A stretch of 47,228 nt of DNA from Sediminibacterium sp. (GCA_027490265.1 JAIXYL010000137.1:1-47228), one strand, 5' to 3'. Shown: positions 26,278-35,780, counted from the first letter of the stretch. Numbers and translations are program-made. The notes: generated by a model not told the origin, from the letters alone.

Positions 26278-28536
26278 GATTCAACCCCAATTCAGTCAGC
26301 AGAGCCAGCACTGGCTAAATACACCCTTAACGAAGAGCAGGAGAAAAAAGAAATTATTCGCCACTATCGTGCTTTGCTTAAATGTTTACGCCCAAAACTT
26401 AAAAAAGGCGACAAGGAGTTATTAAGAACTGCATTTGAAATGGCTGCCAATGCGCACAAAACCATGCGCCGAAAAAGTGGGGAACCCTATATTCTTCATC
26501 CGATTGCAGTGGCCATGATTTGTGTGGAAGAAATTGGGTTGGGGGTTAGAAGCACCATTTGTGCACTATTACATGACACCGTTGAAGACACCGATATTTC
26601 ATTGGAAGATGTAGAAATGGAATTTGGTACAGAGATCGCCAAAATCGTAGATGGTTTAACCAAAATTTCTGGGGTAATTGATACCAATACCAGTCAACAA
26701 GCAGAGAATTTTAAAAAAATATTGTTAACCCTAACGGATGATCCTAGGGTTATCTTAATTAAACTGGCCGACCGTTTGCACAATATGCGGACGCTGGACC
26801 ATATGAAAAGAGAGAAGCAACTGAAAATTGCTTCTGAAACTGTTTGGGTTTATGCGCCTTTAGCGCATCGGATGGGCTTATACAGCATTAAAACAGAACT
26901 GGAAGATTTGTCCATGAAATACATGGAGCCAGAGGCCTATAAAGACATTGCTAAAAAACTATCAGAAACCAAGCGAGAAAGAACCCGTTATATCAATGAA
27001 TTCATTCGCCCAATTAAAGACAAATTAATAGCGGCCGAATTTGATTTTGAAATCTATGGCAGACCCAAAAGCATTCATTCAATCTGGAATAAAATCAAGA
27101 AAAAATCTGTGGCTTTTGAGGAAGTATACGACCTTTTTGCCATTCGTGTGATACTAAACGCAACACCCGAAAAAGAGAAAGAGCAGTGCTGGAAAGTGTA
27201 CTCTATGATTACAGACGAGTATAATCCCTCCCCAGAAAGATTAAGAGATTGGCTAAGCAATCCCAAAAGCAATGGTTATGAGGCTTTGCACACGACAGTG
27301 ATGGGGCCGCAGGGTAAATGGGTTGAAGTACAAATTAGAACCAAACGAATGAATGAGATTGCTGAAAAAGGTTTGGCAGCTCATTTTAAATACAAAGAAG
27401 GCAAGGATGGCAATGACGAAGATCGATTCGATAAGTGGTTCGGTCAAATCAGAGAAGTCTTAAGTGCACCCGATACAGACGGTGTGGATTTTCTACAAGA
27501 TTTTAAAACCTCATTTTTAGCAGAGGAAATTTATGTGTATACCCCCAAGGGGGAAGTGAAAATGTTGCCTACAGGCAGCACCGCACTTGATTTTGCATTT
27601 GCCATTCACTCTGCTATTGGCACCAAATGTATTGGGGCAAAAGTGCACCACAAATTGGTACCAATTGGTCATAAATTGAGAAGTGGTGATCAAATTGAAA
27701 TCATTACCAGCAATAAACAAAAACCCTCAGAAGACTGGCTGAATATGGTGGTGACCGCCAAAGCCAAAAACAAAATCAAAGACAGTTTACGCGAGGAGAA
27801 AAGAAAAATTGCAGAGGACGGCAAATACGTTTTACAAAGAAAACTTGAATCAATTGGGGCTGCTTACAGTCAGTACAATATTGAGGAATTGATGCAGTTT
27901 TACAAATTGAATTCTTCTTTAGACTTAAATTATAAAATTGCCACCAAAATTATTGACTTAAAGGAACTGAAAGATTTTCAGGTACTTGGCGATAAAATTG
28001 AAATCCCCAAACCCAAACCTGTTTTTACAGAAGTGGCAGCGGACCCTACCAAAACCATTCCCAAAAAAGACAGTGAACTCATCATTTTCGGTGAGAGCAG
28101 CGACAAAATCATGTATACATTGGCCAAATGTTGCAATCCGATTCCAGGCGACGATGTATTTGGTTTTGTGAGTACAGGTAAAGGGTTGATCATACACCGA
28201 ACCAGTTGCCCTAATGCCACTCAGTTATTGGCCAATTACGGTCACCGTGTTGTAAAAACCAAGTGGGCAAAAAATAAAGAAATTTCTTTCCTAACAGGTT
28301 TAAAAATTGTAGGGCTTGACGATGTTGGGGTCATCAATAAAATTACCAATGTCATCAGCGGAGACTTACGCATCAATATTTCTGGCTTAAGCATTGATTC
28401 TAGAGAAGGTTTATTTGAAGGCACCATTAAAGTGTTTGTGCACGATAAAGAAGAATTGGAAGAGCTGGTGAATCGATTAAAATCGCTGAATGGTATTCAA
28501 ACGGTTGACCGATTTGATACTGAAAAAGAAGGTTAA
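26275..28536 (+). CDS. Bifunctional (p)ppGpp synthetase/hydrolase (RelA/SpoT homologue)
   Basis: This 753-residue enzyme makes and degrades the alarmone (p)ppGpp. All long-RSH domains appear in order: the HD hydrolase (AFEMAANAHKTMRRKSGEPY, LLHDTVEDT) over about the first 200 residues; the synthetase with YGRPKSIHSIWNKI and NGYEALHTTVMGP; TGS (EIYVYTPKGEVKMLPTGS); a zinc-finger/conserved-cysteine region (AKCCNPIPGDDV, HRTSCPNA); and a C-terminal ACT domain. Both catalytic domains look intact, so it is Rel-like. The ATG at 26275 follows the promoter by six bases. purA follows 58 bases downstream. Confidence 0.95.
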   Translation: MDSTPIQSAEPALAKYTLNEEQEKKEIIRHYRALLKCLRPKLKKGDKELLRTAFEMAANAHKTMRRKSGEPYILHPIAVAMICVEEIGLGVRSTICALLHDTVEDTDISLEDVEMEFGTEIAKIVDGLTKISGVIDTNTSQQAENFKKILLTLTDDPRVILIKLADRLHNMRTLDHMKREKQLKIASETVWVYAPLAHRMGLYSIKTELEDLSMKYMEPEAYKDIAKKLSETKRERTRYINEFIRPIKDKLIAAEFDFEIYGRPKSIHSIWNKIKKKSVAFEEVYDLFAIRVILNATPEKEKEQCWKVYSMITDEYNPSPERLRDWLSNPKSNGYEALHTTVMGPQGKWVEVQIRTKRMNEIAEKGLAAHFKYKEGKDGNDEDRFDKWFGQIREVLSAPDTDGVDFLQDFKTSFLAEEIYVYTPKGEVKMLPTGSTALDFAFAIHSAIGTKCIGAKVHHKLVPIGHKLRSGDQIEIITSNKQKPSEDWLNMVVTAKAKNKIKDSLREEKRKIAEDGKYVLQRKLESIGAAYSQYNIEELMQFYKLNSSLDLNYKIATKIIDLKELKDFQVLGDKIEIPKPKPVFTEVAADPTKTIPKKDSELIIFGESSDKIMYTLAKCCNPIPGDDVFGFVSTGKGLIIHRTSCPNATQLLANYGHRVVKTKWAKNKEISFLTGLKIVGLDDVGVINKITNVISGDLRINISGLSIDSREGLFEGTIKVFVHDKEELEELVNRLKSLNGIQTVDRFDTEKEG

Positions 28537-28568
28537 AGATTTAACCCCCAACTCTTATTCTTATCCCT

Positions 28569-28576
28569 TATTTTTG
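28569..28576 (+). promoter_or_regulatory. Promoter -7 element for purA (TATTTTTG)
   Basis: A TAnnTTTG match in the 58-base gap between the (p)ppGpp gene and purA. The purA ATG lies 18 bases downstream. No clear -33 box. Confidence 0.5.
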
Positions 28577-28594
28577 CGGCTTACAAAACAAACT

Positions 28595-29857
28595 ATGGTT
28601 GACGTAATTTTAGGCTTACAGTGGGGCGACGAAGGCAAGGGTAAAATAGTGGATTATTTTGCACCGAATTATGATATTGTTGCCCGTTTTCAGGGTGGTC
28701 CAAATGCAGGACATACCTTGTATGTAGAAGGTAAAAAAATGGTCTTGCACCAAATTCCTTCTGGCATTTTTCACCAAAACAAAGTGAATATTATTGGCGG
28801 CGGTGTTGTATTAGATCCTGTAACGCTTAAAAGAGAATGTGATGCGGTAGCTGCACATGGCATTGATGTTAGAAAAAATTTATTTATTTCGGAGCGAACC
28901 AATATTATTGTACCAACACATCGCGCATTAGACAAAGCTTCTGAATTGTCTAAGGGCGAAAGTAAGATTGGATCAACACTGAAAGGCATTGGGCCGGCCT
29001 ATATGGATAAAACAGGTAGAAATGCTTTGAGAGTAGGCGACTTACTCGATAAAAACTTTACCAGCCAATACATCAAGCTGCGTTTAAAGCACCAGAAACT
29101 ATTAGATAATTTTCATTTTATTGAAGACATATCTGCCTGGGAAGATGAATTTTTTGAAGCACTCGAGTTCTTGAAAACTTTGAATGTAATCAATTGCGAG
29201 TACTATATCAACAACGAAATCACCAAGGGTAAAAAGGTATTGGCAGAAGGCGCACAAGGCAGTATGCTTGATATTGATTTTGGCACATTCCCTTTTGTCA
29301 CTTCTTCAAATACCATATCTGCAGGGGTTTGTACCGGTTTAGGTGTGTCGCCCAAACAAATTAATGATGTAATGGGTGTATCAAAAGCCTATTGTACCAG
29401 AGTGGGTGGCGGACCTTTCCCAACAGAATTGGAAGACGCCACAGGTGAAGAATTAAGAAGAATCGGCAGTGAATTTGGCGCTACCACTGGCAGACCTAGA
29501 CGTTGTGGCTGGATTGACTTAGTAGCCCTCAAATACACTTGCATGATTAATGGGGTTACCAAGATTATCATGACTAAGGCAGATGTTTTAGACAGCTTCA
29601 AAACTTTAGAAGTTTGTACCGCTTATGATATGAATGGAACAATTACCGAAGAAGTCCCTTACCAGATTTCCAGAGCAAAAATCAGCCCTGTGTTACAATC
29701 ATTTAAAGGATGGAATACGGATACATCCACCATAAAATCAGCAGAGAACTTACCAACTGAAATGAATGAATACATCGATTTCATCAACAATTATGTTGGC
29801 GCACCTGTTAAATTTGTGTCGAACGGACCGGGAAGAGACCAAATTGTACCCCTTTAG
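28595..29857 (+). CDS. purA: Adenylosuccinate synthetase
   Basis: PurA joins IMP and aspartate using GTP in the first committed step from IMP to AMP. The 420-residue protein starts VDVILGLQWGDEGKGK, with the GDEGKGK loop at residues 11-17. GPNAGHT and the GRPRRCGW segment near residues 300-307 are also present. Length is normal. The long upstream frame from 28490 has no start comparable to ATG 28595. It sits directly after the (p)ppGpp enzyme; PurA is a known target of ppGpp inhibition in other bacteria, so the pairing is biologically sensible. An acidic protein gene follows 86 bases later. Confidence 0.97.
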   Translation: MVDVILGLQWGDEGKGKIVDYFAPNYDIVARFQGGPNAGHTLYVEGKKMVLHQIPSGIFHQNKVNIIGGGVVLDPVTLKRECDAVAAHGIDVRKNLFISERTNIIVPTHRALDKASELSKGESKIGSTLKGIGPAYMDKTGRNALRVGDLLDKNFTSQYIKLRLKHQKLLDNFHFIEDISAWEDEFFEALEFLKTLNVINCEYYINNEITKGKKVLAEGAQGSMLDIDFGTFPFVTSSNTISAGVCTGLGVSPKQINDVMGVSKAYCTRVGGGPFPTELEDATGEELRRIGSEFGATTGRPRRCGWIDLVALKYTCMINGVTKIIMTKADVLDSFKTLEVCTAYDMNGTITEEVPYQISRAKISPVLQSFKGWNTDTSTIKSAENLPTEMNEYIDFINNYVGAPVKFVSNGPGRDQIVPL

Positions 29858-29943
29858 TTTTGGCATTTGATTTGATATTGAAAAATTTATTTGGTTAATA
29901 CAATTTTGCGAACAAATTTTACGCTTTAAATCTTATTAGAAAT

Positions 29944-30390
29944 ATGGCAGCGAAGTCTGATAAGGATAAAAAATCCTCTACCCCCAAAGTGCCGGCAAAA
30001 GTAGCCGCGAGTAAACCATCTCCTAAAGCAAAGAAAAAGGAAGATGATGACGATGATGATGATTTGGAAGATGATGAACCAGTCGTAAAGTCTGGCGCCA
30101 AAAAAACGGGCGCAAAATCTTCTGCAAAAAAACAGTCTGATGACGACGATGATTTAGACGACGAAGACGATGATGCAGCAGATGATTGGGAAGCAACTGA
30201 AGAAGACGATAGTTGGGATCCTGACTTCGACGAATTTGATTTACCAAAAAGCAAAGGTAAAAAGGCCACAGGAGGCAAAAAGAAAGAGGAAGAGGAAGAC
30301 GACTTTAAAGTAGATGAAGACTTTAAAGAGTTTGATCTTTTCAATGATAAGAGTGGCGGTTTTGATGACGACGACGATGACGATTTTTAA
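29944..30390 (+). CDS. Highly acidic, disordered protein with lysine-rich blocks
   Basis: This 148-residue protein is predicted to be disordered. A basic N-terminal third rich in lysine, serine and proline is followed by alternating acidic and basic blocks: seven consecutive aspartates at residues 34-40, five at 66-70, and seven near the C-terminus (141-147). Short hydrophobic-aromatic patches (DSWDPDFDEFDLP, FKEFDLFND) recur and may be binding motifs. I do not recognise a family. It is the third gene after the (p)ppGpp enzyme and purA; pabB begins 14 bases after its stop. Acidic tails like this occur in nucleic-acid mimics and in histone chaperones. Confidence 0.75.
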   Translation: MAAKSDKDKKSSTPKVPAKVAASKPSPKAKKKEDDDDDDDLEDDEPVVKSGAKKTGAKSSAKKQSDDDDDLDDEDDDAADDWEATEEDDSWDPDFDEFDLPKSKGKKATGGKKKEEEEDDFKVDEDFKEFDLFNDKSGGFDDDDDDDF

Positions 30391-30404
30391 ATAGTCAATG
30401 CATT

Positions 30405-31679
30405 TTGAATAGAACGAAGCAGGTATTTTCTATAACAGATGTACCCACCATTAAAGAGCAAGTACTACATTGGATTAACCAATTTAGTGTTTGCTCTTTT
30501 TTAGATAATCACCAGTATCAATCGGCATATAATGTTGTAGAATGCATTGCAGCAGCAGGCATGCTTGAAAGTATTTCAGGGGAACAAGCAGCTTTACAGA
30601 TTGATCAATTTTATGAATCTCAATCAGATTGGCTATTTGGCCACTTTGGATACGAGTACCATGCGCACGCTGCTTTACCATCACAGGCATCTAACAAAAT
30701 TGGATTCAGCAAAGCTTTTTTTTACAGACCTGATCATCTTTTGTCTATTACAAGAGATGAATTAATCATTGAAAGTGCTTCACTATCACCCACCACCATT
30801 TTTGAAGCTATTTGCCAACAACCTCAGATTAAGCAGCCGCTAAAACCTGTGCGCACCAATGCCAGTTTATCGAAGGAACAGTATATCCAGATTGTCAATC
30901 AATTATTAGTACATATTCAGAAAGGGGATTGTTATGAAATCAATTTCTGTCAAGCATTTAATGCTGAGCATATTGCATTAGACCCCATTGCAACTTATTT
31001 GGCATTAACGGCCATATCGCCTACCCCATTTGCCTGTTATTATAAAGAACAAGCGGCCCACCTGATTTGCGCAAGTCCGGAAAGATGGTTAAAAAAACAG
31101 GGACAAACGATTTTGTCACAACCTATTAAAGGAACCGTCAAAAGAGCCATTAGCGATTTAGAAAAAGATCAGTTGCTAAAAAATGAATTGTATTTAAGTC
31201 CTAAAGATCGAAGTGAAAATGTGATGGTGGTAGATTTGGTAAGAAACGATTTTAGCAGAGTATGCAAAGCTGGCTCTGTTAAAGTTGAAGAGCTGTATGG
31301 CATATACAGTTTCCCGCAAGTCCATCAAATGATCTCAACCATTAGTGGTGAATTAGAAGCCGGCATTGGCCTGAAAGAATTAGTAGAAACCGGTTTTCCC
31401 ATGGGAAGTATGACAGGCGCACCTAAGAAAAAAGTGATGGAATTAATTGCCCAATACGAGCCAATTGAAAGAGGTATTTTTTCAGGGGCAGTCGGCTATA
31501 TAGATCCGCATAAAAACTTTGATTTCAATGTAGTCATAAGAAGTATTTTGTACAATTCTAACGAGCAATTACTCAATTACTTAGTTGGTAGTGGCATTAC
31601 TACTTATAGCGATCCCGAAAAGGAATACGAAGAATGTTTATTGAAAGCCAAAGCTATTGAAGCTGCTTTAGGCAACTGA
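30405..31679 (+). CDS. pabB: Aminodeoxychorismate synthase component I
   Basis: This chorismate-utilising enzyme adds ammonia to chorismate for 4-aminobenzoate and folate synthesis. The 424-residue protein has the catalytic motif PIKGT; the lysine there marks aminodeoxychorismate synthases, whereas anthranilate synthases have PIAGT. DRSENVMVVDLVRNDF and GFPMGSMTGAPK are also present. The start is unusual: TTG at 30405 (ATT at 30402 also fits), and no ATG exists until about residue 53, which is too far in. Its 3' end overlaps convergent engB by 12 bases. No glutaminase partner is adjacent. Confidence 0.88.
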   Translation: MNRTKQVFSITDVPTIKEQVLHWINQFSVCSFLDNHQYQSAYNVVECIAAAGMLESISGEQAALQIDQFYESQSDWLFGHFGYEYHAHAALPSQASNKIGFSKAFFYRPDHLLSITRDELIIESASLSPTTIFEAICQQPQIKQPLKPVRTNASLSKEQYIQIVNQLLVHIQKGDCYEINFCQAFNAEHIALDPIATYLALTAISPTPFACYYKEQAAHLICASPERWLKKQGQTILSQPIKGTVKRAISDLEKDQLLKNELYLSPKDRSENVMVVDLVRNDFSRVCKAGSVKVEELYGIYSFPQVHQMISTISGELEAGIGLKELVETGFPMGSMTGAPKKKVMELIAQYEPIERGIFSGAVGYIDPHKNFDFNVVIRSILYNSNEQLLNYLVGSGITTYSDPEKEYEECLLKAKAIEAALGN

Positions 31680-32294
31680 TTCATTCTTCATTTGAATGAA
31701 TTGAAGAATGTCCTCTCTCCCTTGGTGTTTCTCTGCACTTGTAACAAAATGCTGCGGCAAGAATTGCCAAGTAGATCTCAGTGTATCAAAAAACTGTTGA
31801 ATATTATTGGCAACGACCCCAGGTTTTTCTTTATCCGTCTTGGTAAAAACCAAACTGAATGGAATCTGCCATTTGTCTAATTGGCTGATAAATTCAAGAT
31901 CAATTTTTTGAGGTTTGTGTCTGCTGTCGATTAAAACGAACACATTCACCAGATTCTCTCTCTTGCGCAGATAATTTTCAATCATCTGTTCCCATCTTCT
32001 GCGACTGCTCTGGGCCACTTTTGCAAATCCGTAACCTGGCAAATCTACCAAGTACCATTTCTTGAACCCTTGTTTCAAGGATTGGCTACTTTCAATATCA
32101 AAATGGTTAATGAGTTGGGTTTTACCAGGGGCAGATGAGGTTTTGGCTAGCTTATTATTTTTACAAAGCATATTGATTAAAGAAGACTTACCCACATTAC
32201 TTCTACCGATAAATGCATATTCAGGTCTATCTGGTGCTGGACATGCTTTAAAATCGGCATTTGAGATCAGGTAAACGGCTTTTTTAATTTCCAT
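31668..32294 (-). CDS. engB: Ribosome biogenesis GTPase EngB (YihA/YsxC)
   Basis: EngB is a small GTPase needed for large ribosomal subunit assembly. All G motifs are visible in its 208 residues: G1 GRSNVGKSS (residues 30-38), G2 APGKTQ, G3 DLPGYG, G4 TKTDK and G5 TSAEK. Start at ATG 32294. It is the last gene of the gpmI-haem protein-engB unit, 25 bases after the haem-protein stop. The 12-base convergent overlap with pabB leaves no room for a terminator between them. Confidence 0.96.
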   Translation of the reverse strand: MEIKKAVYLISNADFKACPAPDRPEYAFIGRSNVGKSSLINMLCKNNKLAKTSSAPGKTQLINHFDIESSQSLKQGFKKWYLVDLPGYGFAKVAQSSRRRWEQMIENYLRKRENLVNVFVLIDSRHKPQKIDLEFISQLDKWQIPFSLVFTKTDKEKPGVVANNIQQFFDTLRSTWQFLPQHFVTSAEKHQGREDILQFIQMKNESVA

Positions 32295-32319
32295 CCTGCA
32301 AATTAAACAAAAGCCCCCA

Positions 32320-32808
32320 CTATTTTTTCTTTTTCATGATCAGGCTGTCTGCGGGATATCGCGCTTTCATGGTATCGCGAACTGCAGTAGACCAGTCCAG
32401 TAATATATTTTTTTCTTCAGTAGTCAATTTTGCGTCACGATGCACAACAGTATAAGATTCTAAAGGCATTTCCCCTCCTTTTACTTCATCAAAAACCTCT
32501 TCCAATTTATGAAACTGCTTAGCCAATCTATAAGTTGCAAACTCATCAAAATTCAAGTGTTTCTTACCATCTTTTACATGATCATCTAACCACCAAGCCA
32601 CTGGTTGTATTTCAGCATACCAAGGATATACGGTTGTATTACTGTGACAATCGTTACACGCTTTTACTAAAATTTGATTAACGTTGTCTGGCACAGGATA
32701 CAAAGTTGCGATAGCATTGTTTTTTTGACCAGATACGTTTTTTTCTGGTCTAAAAGCTTGCATCACTAAAAAGATAACCAGTAATACTAAAAGGATTTTT
32801 TTGAACAT
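32320..32808 (-). CDS. Haem-binding domain protein (single CxxCH)
   Basis: This 162-residue protein has an N-terminal transmembrane anchor (about residues 4-18, LLVLLVIFLVMQAF) and then a periplasmic domain with one c-type haem site, CNDCH at residues 51-55. The segment YPWYAEIQPVAWWLDDH is characteristic of the Bacteroidota haem-binding (Haem_bd) family. Its electron-transfer partner is unknown. It starts ten bases after the gpmI stop and precedes engB, so it shares their transcript although its function looks unrelated. Cytochrome c maturation factors would have to be elsewhere. Confidence 0.88.
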   Translation of the reverse strand: MFKKILLVLLVIFLVMQAFRPEKNVSGQKNNAIATLYPVPDNVNQILVKACNDCHSNTTVYPWYAEIQPVAWWLDDHVKDGKKHLNFDEFATYRLAKQFHKLEEVFDEVKGGEMPLESYTVVHRDAKLTTEEKNILLDWSTAVRDTMKARYPADSLIMKKKK

Positions 32809-32818
32809 GGGGATGGTT

Positions 32819-34342
32819 TTATTGGGTTAATATCTGTCCAGTCATTTCGGCTGGTATTGGTAATTCCATAAAAGTTAAAATAGTTGGTGCAATATCTGCC
32901 AACTTACCAGAAGACAATGACCCTTTCCACGATTTGTCAATAACAAACAATGGTACAGGATTCAATGTATGTGCGGTATTGGGCGACCCATCCTCATTAA
33001 TCAAGTAATCAGCATTGCCATGATCAGCCGTTAAAAAAATGGTATACCCGTGCTCAATGGCCAAGTTCACAATTCGTTCAACACATTGATCCACAGTTTC
33101 TACAGCTTTTACAACCGCGTCAAATACACCAGTATGACCAACCATATCGGCATTGGCAAAGTTTAAACAAATAAAATCAGCCCATTCTGCTGCTATTTCC
33201 GGTAGAATTTTATTGGTCAACTCTACTGCACTCATTTCGGGTTGCAAGTCATAAGTGGCTACTTTGGGTGAAGCAGCCATGATTCTTGATTCCCCTTCAA
33301 AAGGCGCTTCTCTCCCTCCACTAAAAAAGAAAGTGACGTGTGGATATTTTTCTGTTTCAGCAATTCTAATTTGTTTCTTTCCATTTGCAGCAATGACTTC
33401 TCCGATGGTATTGGTTAAATTATCATTATCAAAAATGACATGAACCCCATTAAAGGTTTGGTCATACATGGTCATTGTGGTATAGTGTAAAGACAGAGGC
33501 GCCATATCCTGCTCTGGAAAAGCTTTCTGCGTCAATACTTCTGTAATTTCTCTACAACGATCGGTTCTAAAATTGAAAGCAATCACCACATCCCCCGCTT
33601 CAATCGTTGCAATAGGCAATCCATCTGCTTTTGTAATAACAGTAGGTAAAATAAACTCATCGGTAACCCCTGCATCATAACTGGCTTGAATGGCAGCATC
33701 AGCAGATAGGGCGGTTTGCCCTTTTGCATGCACCATGCAATGATAGGCTTTGGCCACTCTTTCCCAGCGCTTATCTCGGTCCATTGCATAATAACGGCCA
33801 CTCACTGTTGCAATTTTACCTGTAGTGGTGGCTAAATGGGCTTCAACAGATTGCATAAAGCCCAATCCACTTTTAGGGTCGGTATCTCTGCCATCAGTAA
33901 ACGCATGAATAAATACATTGGATAAGCCATGTTCATGACAAATACTGCACAGTGCTTTCAGATGATTGGTATGCGAATGCACCCCCCCATCACTCACCAA
34001 ACCCAAAAGATGTAATTTTTTGCCAGTTTGTTTGGCCGTTTCAATAGCGTTTAGCAAAACCGGATTCTTTGCCAAAGAACCATCTTTAACCGCCACATTA
34101 ATTCTTTGCAATTCTTGGTAAACAATTCTTCCAGCCCCAAGATTTAAATGACCCACTTCACTATTGCCCATTTGCCCCTCAGGCAACCCAACTGCTTCAC
34201 CGCAGGTAATCAATGTAGTATTGGGATATTGACTGTATAAACTACTCACAAATGGCACCTTGGCGTGTTGGATGGCATCAGATGCTTTTACCTGCCCTAG
34301 TCCCCATCCATCCATTATAACTAAAATGACTTTTCTGCTCAT
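32819..34342 (-). CDS. gpmI: 2,3-bisphosphoglycerate-independent phosphoglycerate mutase
   Basis: GpmI interconverts 3- and 2-phosphoglycerate in glycolysis with two manganese ions. The 507-residue protein has the alkaline-phosphatase-fold metal ligands in MDGWG (D11) and TADHGNADY. The catalytic serine is S61 in GNSEVGH, and substrate contacts appear in NFRTDR. Length is normal. The promoter match TAACTTTA ends four bases before the ATG. It leads a three-gene unit with the haem protein and engB. Confidence 0.97.
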   Translation of the reverse strand: MSRKVILVIMDGWGLGQVKASDAIQHAKVPFVSSLYSQYPNTTLITCGEAVGLPEGQMGNSEVGHLNLGAGRIVYQELQRINVAVKDGSLAKNPVLLNAIETAKQTGKKLHLLGLVSDGGVHSHTNHLKALCSICHEHGLSNVFIHAFTDGRDTDPKSGLGFMQSVEAHLATTTGKIATVSGRYYAMDRDKRWERVAKAYHCMVHAKGQTALSADAAIQASYDAGVTDEFILPTVITKADGLPIATIEAGDVVIAFNFRTDRCREITEVLTQKAFPEQDMAPLSLHYTTMTMYDQTFNGVHVIFDNDNLTNTIGEVIAANGKKQIRIAETEKYPHVTFFFSGGREAPFEGESRIMAASPKVATYDLQPEMSAVELTNKILPEIAAEWADFICLNFANADMVGHTGVFDAVVKAVETVDQCVERIVNLAIEHGYTIFLTADHGNADYLINEDGSPNTAHTLNPVPLFVIDKSWKGSLSSGKLADIAPTILTFMELPIPAEMTGQILTQ

Positions 34343-34346
34343 GCGT

Positions 34347-34354
34347 TAAAGTTA
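34347..34354 (-). promoter_or_regulatory. Candidate -7 element of gpmI (TAACTTTA)
   Basis: One base from TAnnTTTG. It ends four bases before the gpmI ATG, again predicting a near-leaderless transcript. Weaker than the other promoter calls. Confidence 0.4.
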
Positions 34355-34454
34355 ACCTATTTCTCATTCAGCTTTTGGATGTACATTTATAAAATCGGTA
34401 AAATGCCCCAATTTTGGCATGATTATCGCACAGTTTATTGGTTAAATGGATTTT

Positions 34455-34838
34455 ATGAAGCAATTGATGTTCACCCTTTGTTTTTTTATGATTGGTCTTG
34501 TCTCAGTTAAGGCGCAATCCGAAACAGATATGGTGATAAGAGCATTGAAATCGGCTAACCCTGATATGATCACAACGTATTTAGATGATTACGTAGACTT
34601 GAAATTATTGGACAAGGATGAAGTGAAAAATATGAGTAAAAATCAGGCCGCCCTTGCCTTAAAATCATTTTATGCCGATAACGGGATCAAAGGTTTCGAT
34701 AAAGTATCGGATGGCGGTAAAGGCAATCTGGTCTATATTCTGGGTAAACTCACTACAGCTGGCAAAAGTTACAGCATCACCGTTCAATTGAAACAAAAGA
34801 ATGGCACTTTGTACATCATTACGATGAGAATCAGTTAA
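34455..34838 (+). CDS. DUF4783 family exported protein
   Basis: This small exported protein (127 residues from the ATG at 34455; an ATG at 34446 adds three) has a signal peptide ending near VSVKAQ. The mature domain is about 105 residues and matches the DUF4783 pattern, an SnoaL/NTF2-like small alpha-beta fold, with ALKSANPDMITTYLDDYVDL and QAALALKSFYADNGIKGF. Function is unknown. It is restricted mostly to Bacteroidota, where I recall it commonly lying next to nadC, as here (nine bases upstream). No promoter match with full consensus is seen. Confidence 0.85.
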   Translation: MKQLMFTLCFFMIGLVSVKAQSETDMVIRALKSANPDMITTYLDDYVDLKLLDKDEVKNMSKNQAALALKSFYADNGIKGFDKVSDGGKGNLVYILGKLTTAGKSYSITVQLKQKNGTLYIITMRIS

Positions 34839-34847
34839 ATCTTGGGC

Positions 34848-35714
34848 ATGACTGCATTTGACAAGGCATTGGCATTCTTAGTAGATTCAGCACTAGCAGA
34901 AGATATTGGGGATGGCGATCATTCAACTTTAAGTTCTATTCCAGCAACCCAAATGGGCAAAGCTTTATTGCATGTAAAAGAAGCTGGGGTACTAGCAGGT
35001 GTAAATATTGCCTCAAAAATATTTCACCAAATTGAGCCCAATTGCCAATTCACTGCACTGATGCAAGACGGACAAAACATGCAACCTGGTGATATTGCAT
35101 TTGAGATTCAAGCATCGGTTCATACAATTTTAAAAGGGGAAAGATTGGTCCTCAATTGTATGCAAAGAATGAGTGGCATTGCCACTTTAACCCATACCTA
35201 TACCCAATTGCTCAAAGGCTATCACACCAGACTTTTGGATACCAGAAAAACCACGCCCAATTTTAGATTATTAGAAAAAGAAGCCGTTAAGATTGGGGGT
35301 GGCATCAATCATCGCTTTGGTTTGTATGATATGATTATGCTGAAAGACAATCATATTGATTATTGTGGTGGTATTATTAAAGCCATTAATCTGGCTTACG
35401 ACTATGCAAAAGCGCAACCGGTTAACCTACCAATTGAAGTAGAAACCAGAAGCATTGAAGACGTGGCATTAATTTGCAATCAGGCTTTAGACAAAGTCAA
35501 TCGAATCATGCTCGATAATTTTACCCCCATTCAAATTACAGAAGCATTGGCGCTGATCAATGGCCGCGTTGAAACCGAAGCAAGTGGCGGTATCAATCAA
35601 TCTAATATTCAGGCATATGCCCAAACTGGCGTTGATTTTGTAAGTGTGGGTGGCTTAATTCATCAAGCCAGAAGCCTTGACCTAAGTTTAAAAGCGGCCT
35701 TTCTACATCAATAG
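34848..35714 (+). CDS. nadC: Nicotinate-nucleotide pyrophosphorylase (quinolinate phosphoribosyltransferase)
   Basis: NadC converts quinolinate and PRPP to nicotinate mononucleotide, the last dedicated step of de novo NAD synthesis. The 288-residue protein has the motifs RLLDTRKTTPN, KIGGGINHR and MLKDNHI, and the C-terminal EASGGI and DFVSVGGLIH loops. ATG 34848 is preferred over an in-frame TTG at 34842. A weak hairpin (AGGATT/AATCCT) overlaps the stop. nadE, acting later in the same pathway, appears at the right end of the window but is not linked. Confidence 0.96.
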   Translation: MTAFDKALAFLVDSALAEDIGDGDHSTLSSIPATQMGKALLHVKEAGVLAGVNIASKIFHQIEPNCQFTALMQDGQNMQPGDIAFEIQASVHTILKGERLVLNCMQRMSGIATLTHTYTQLLKGYHTRLLDTRKTTPNFRLLEKEAVKIGGGINHRFGLYDMIMLKDNHIDYCGGIIKAINLAYDYAKAQPVNLPIEVETRSIEDVALICNQALDKVNRIMLDNFTPIQITEALALINGRVETEASGGINQSNIQAYAQTGVDFVSVGGLIHQARSLDLSLKAAFLHQ

Positions 35715-35780
35715 GATTATTTCTGAAAAAAATCCTTTACACCTTATCATTTTTTGTAATTTGCTTGAATATTTTGATTC

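Noticed and set aside
29919..30344. Minus-strand serine-rich frame opposite the acidic gene
   Set aside because: Poly-aspartate codons read in reverse give serine runs. It is a compositional shadow.
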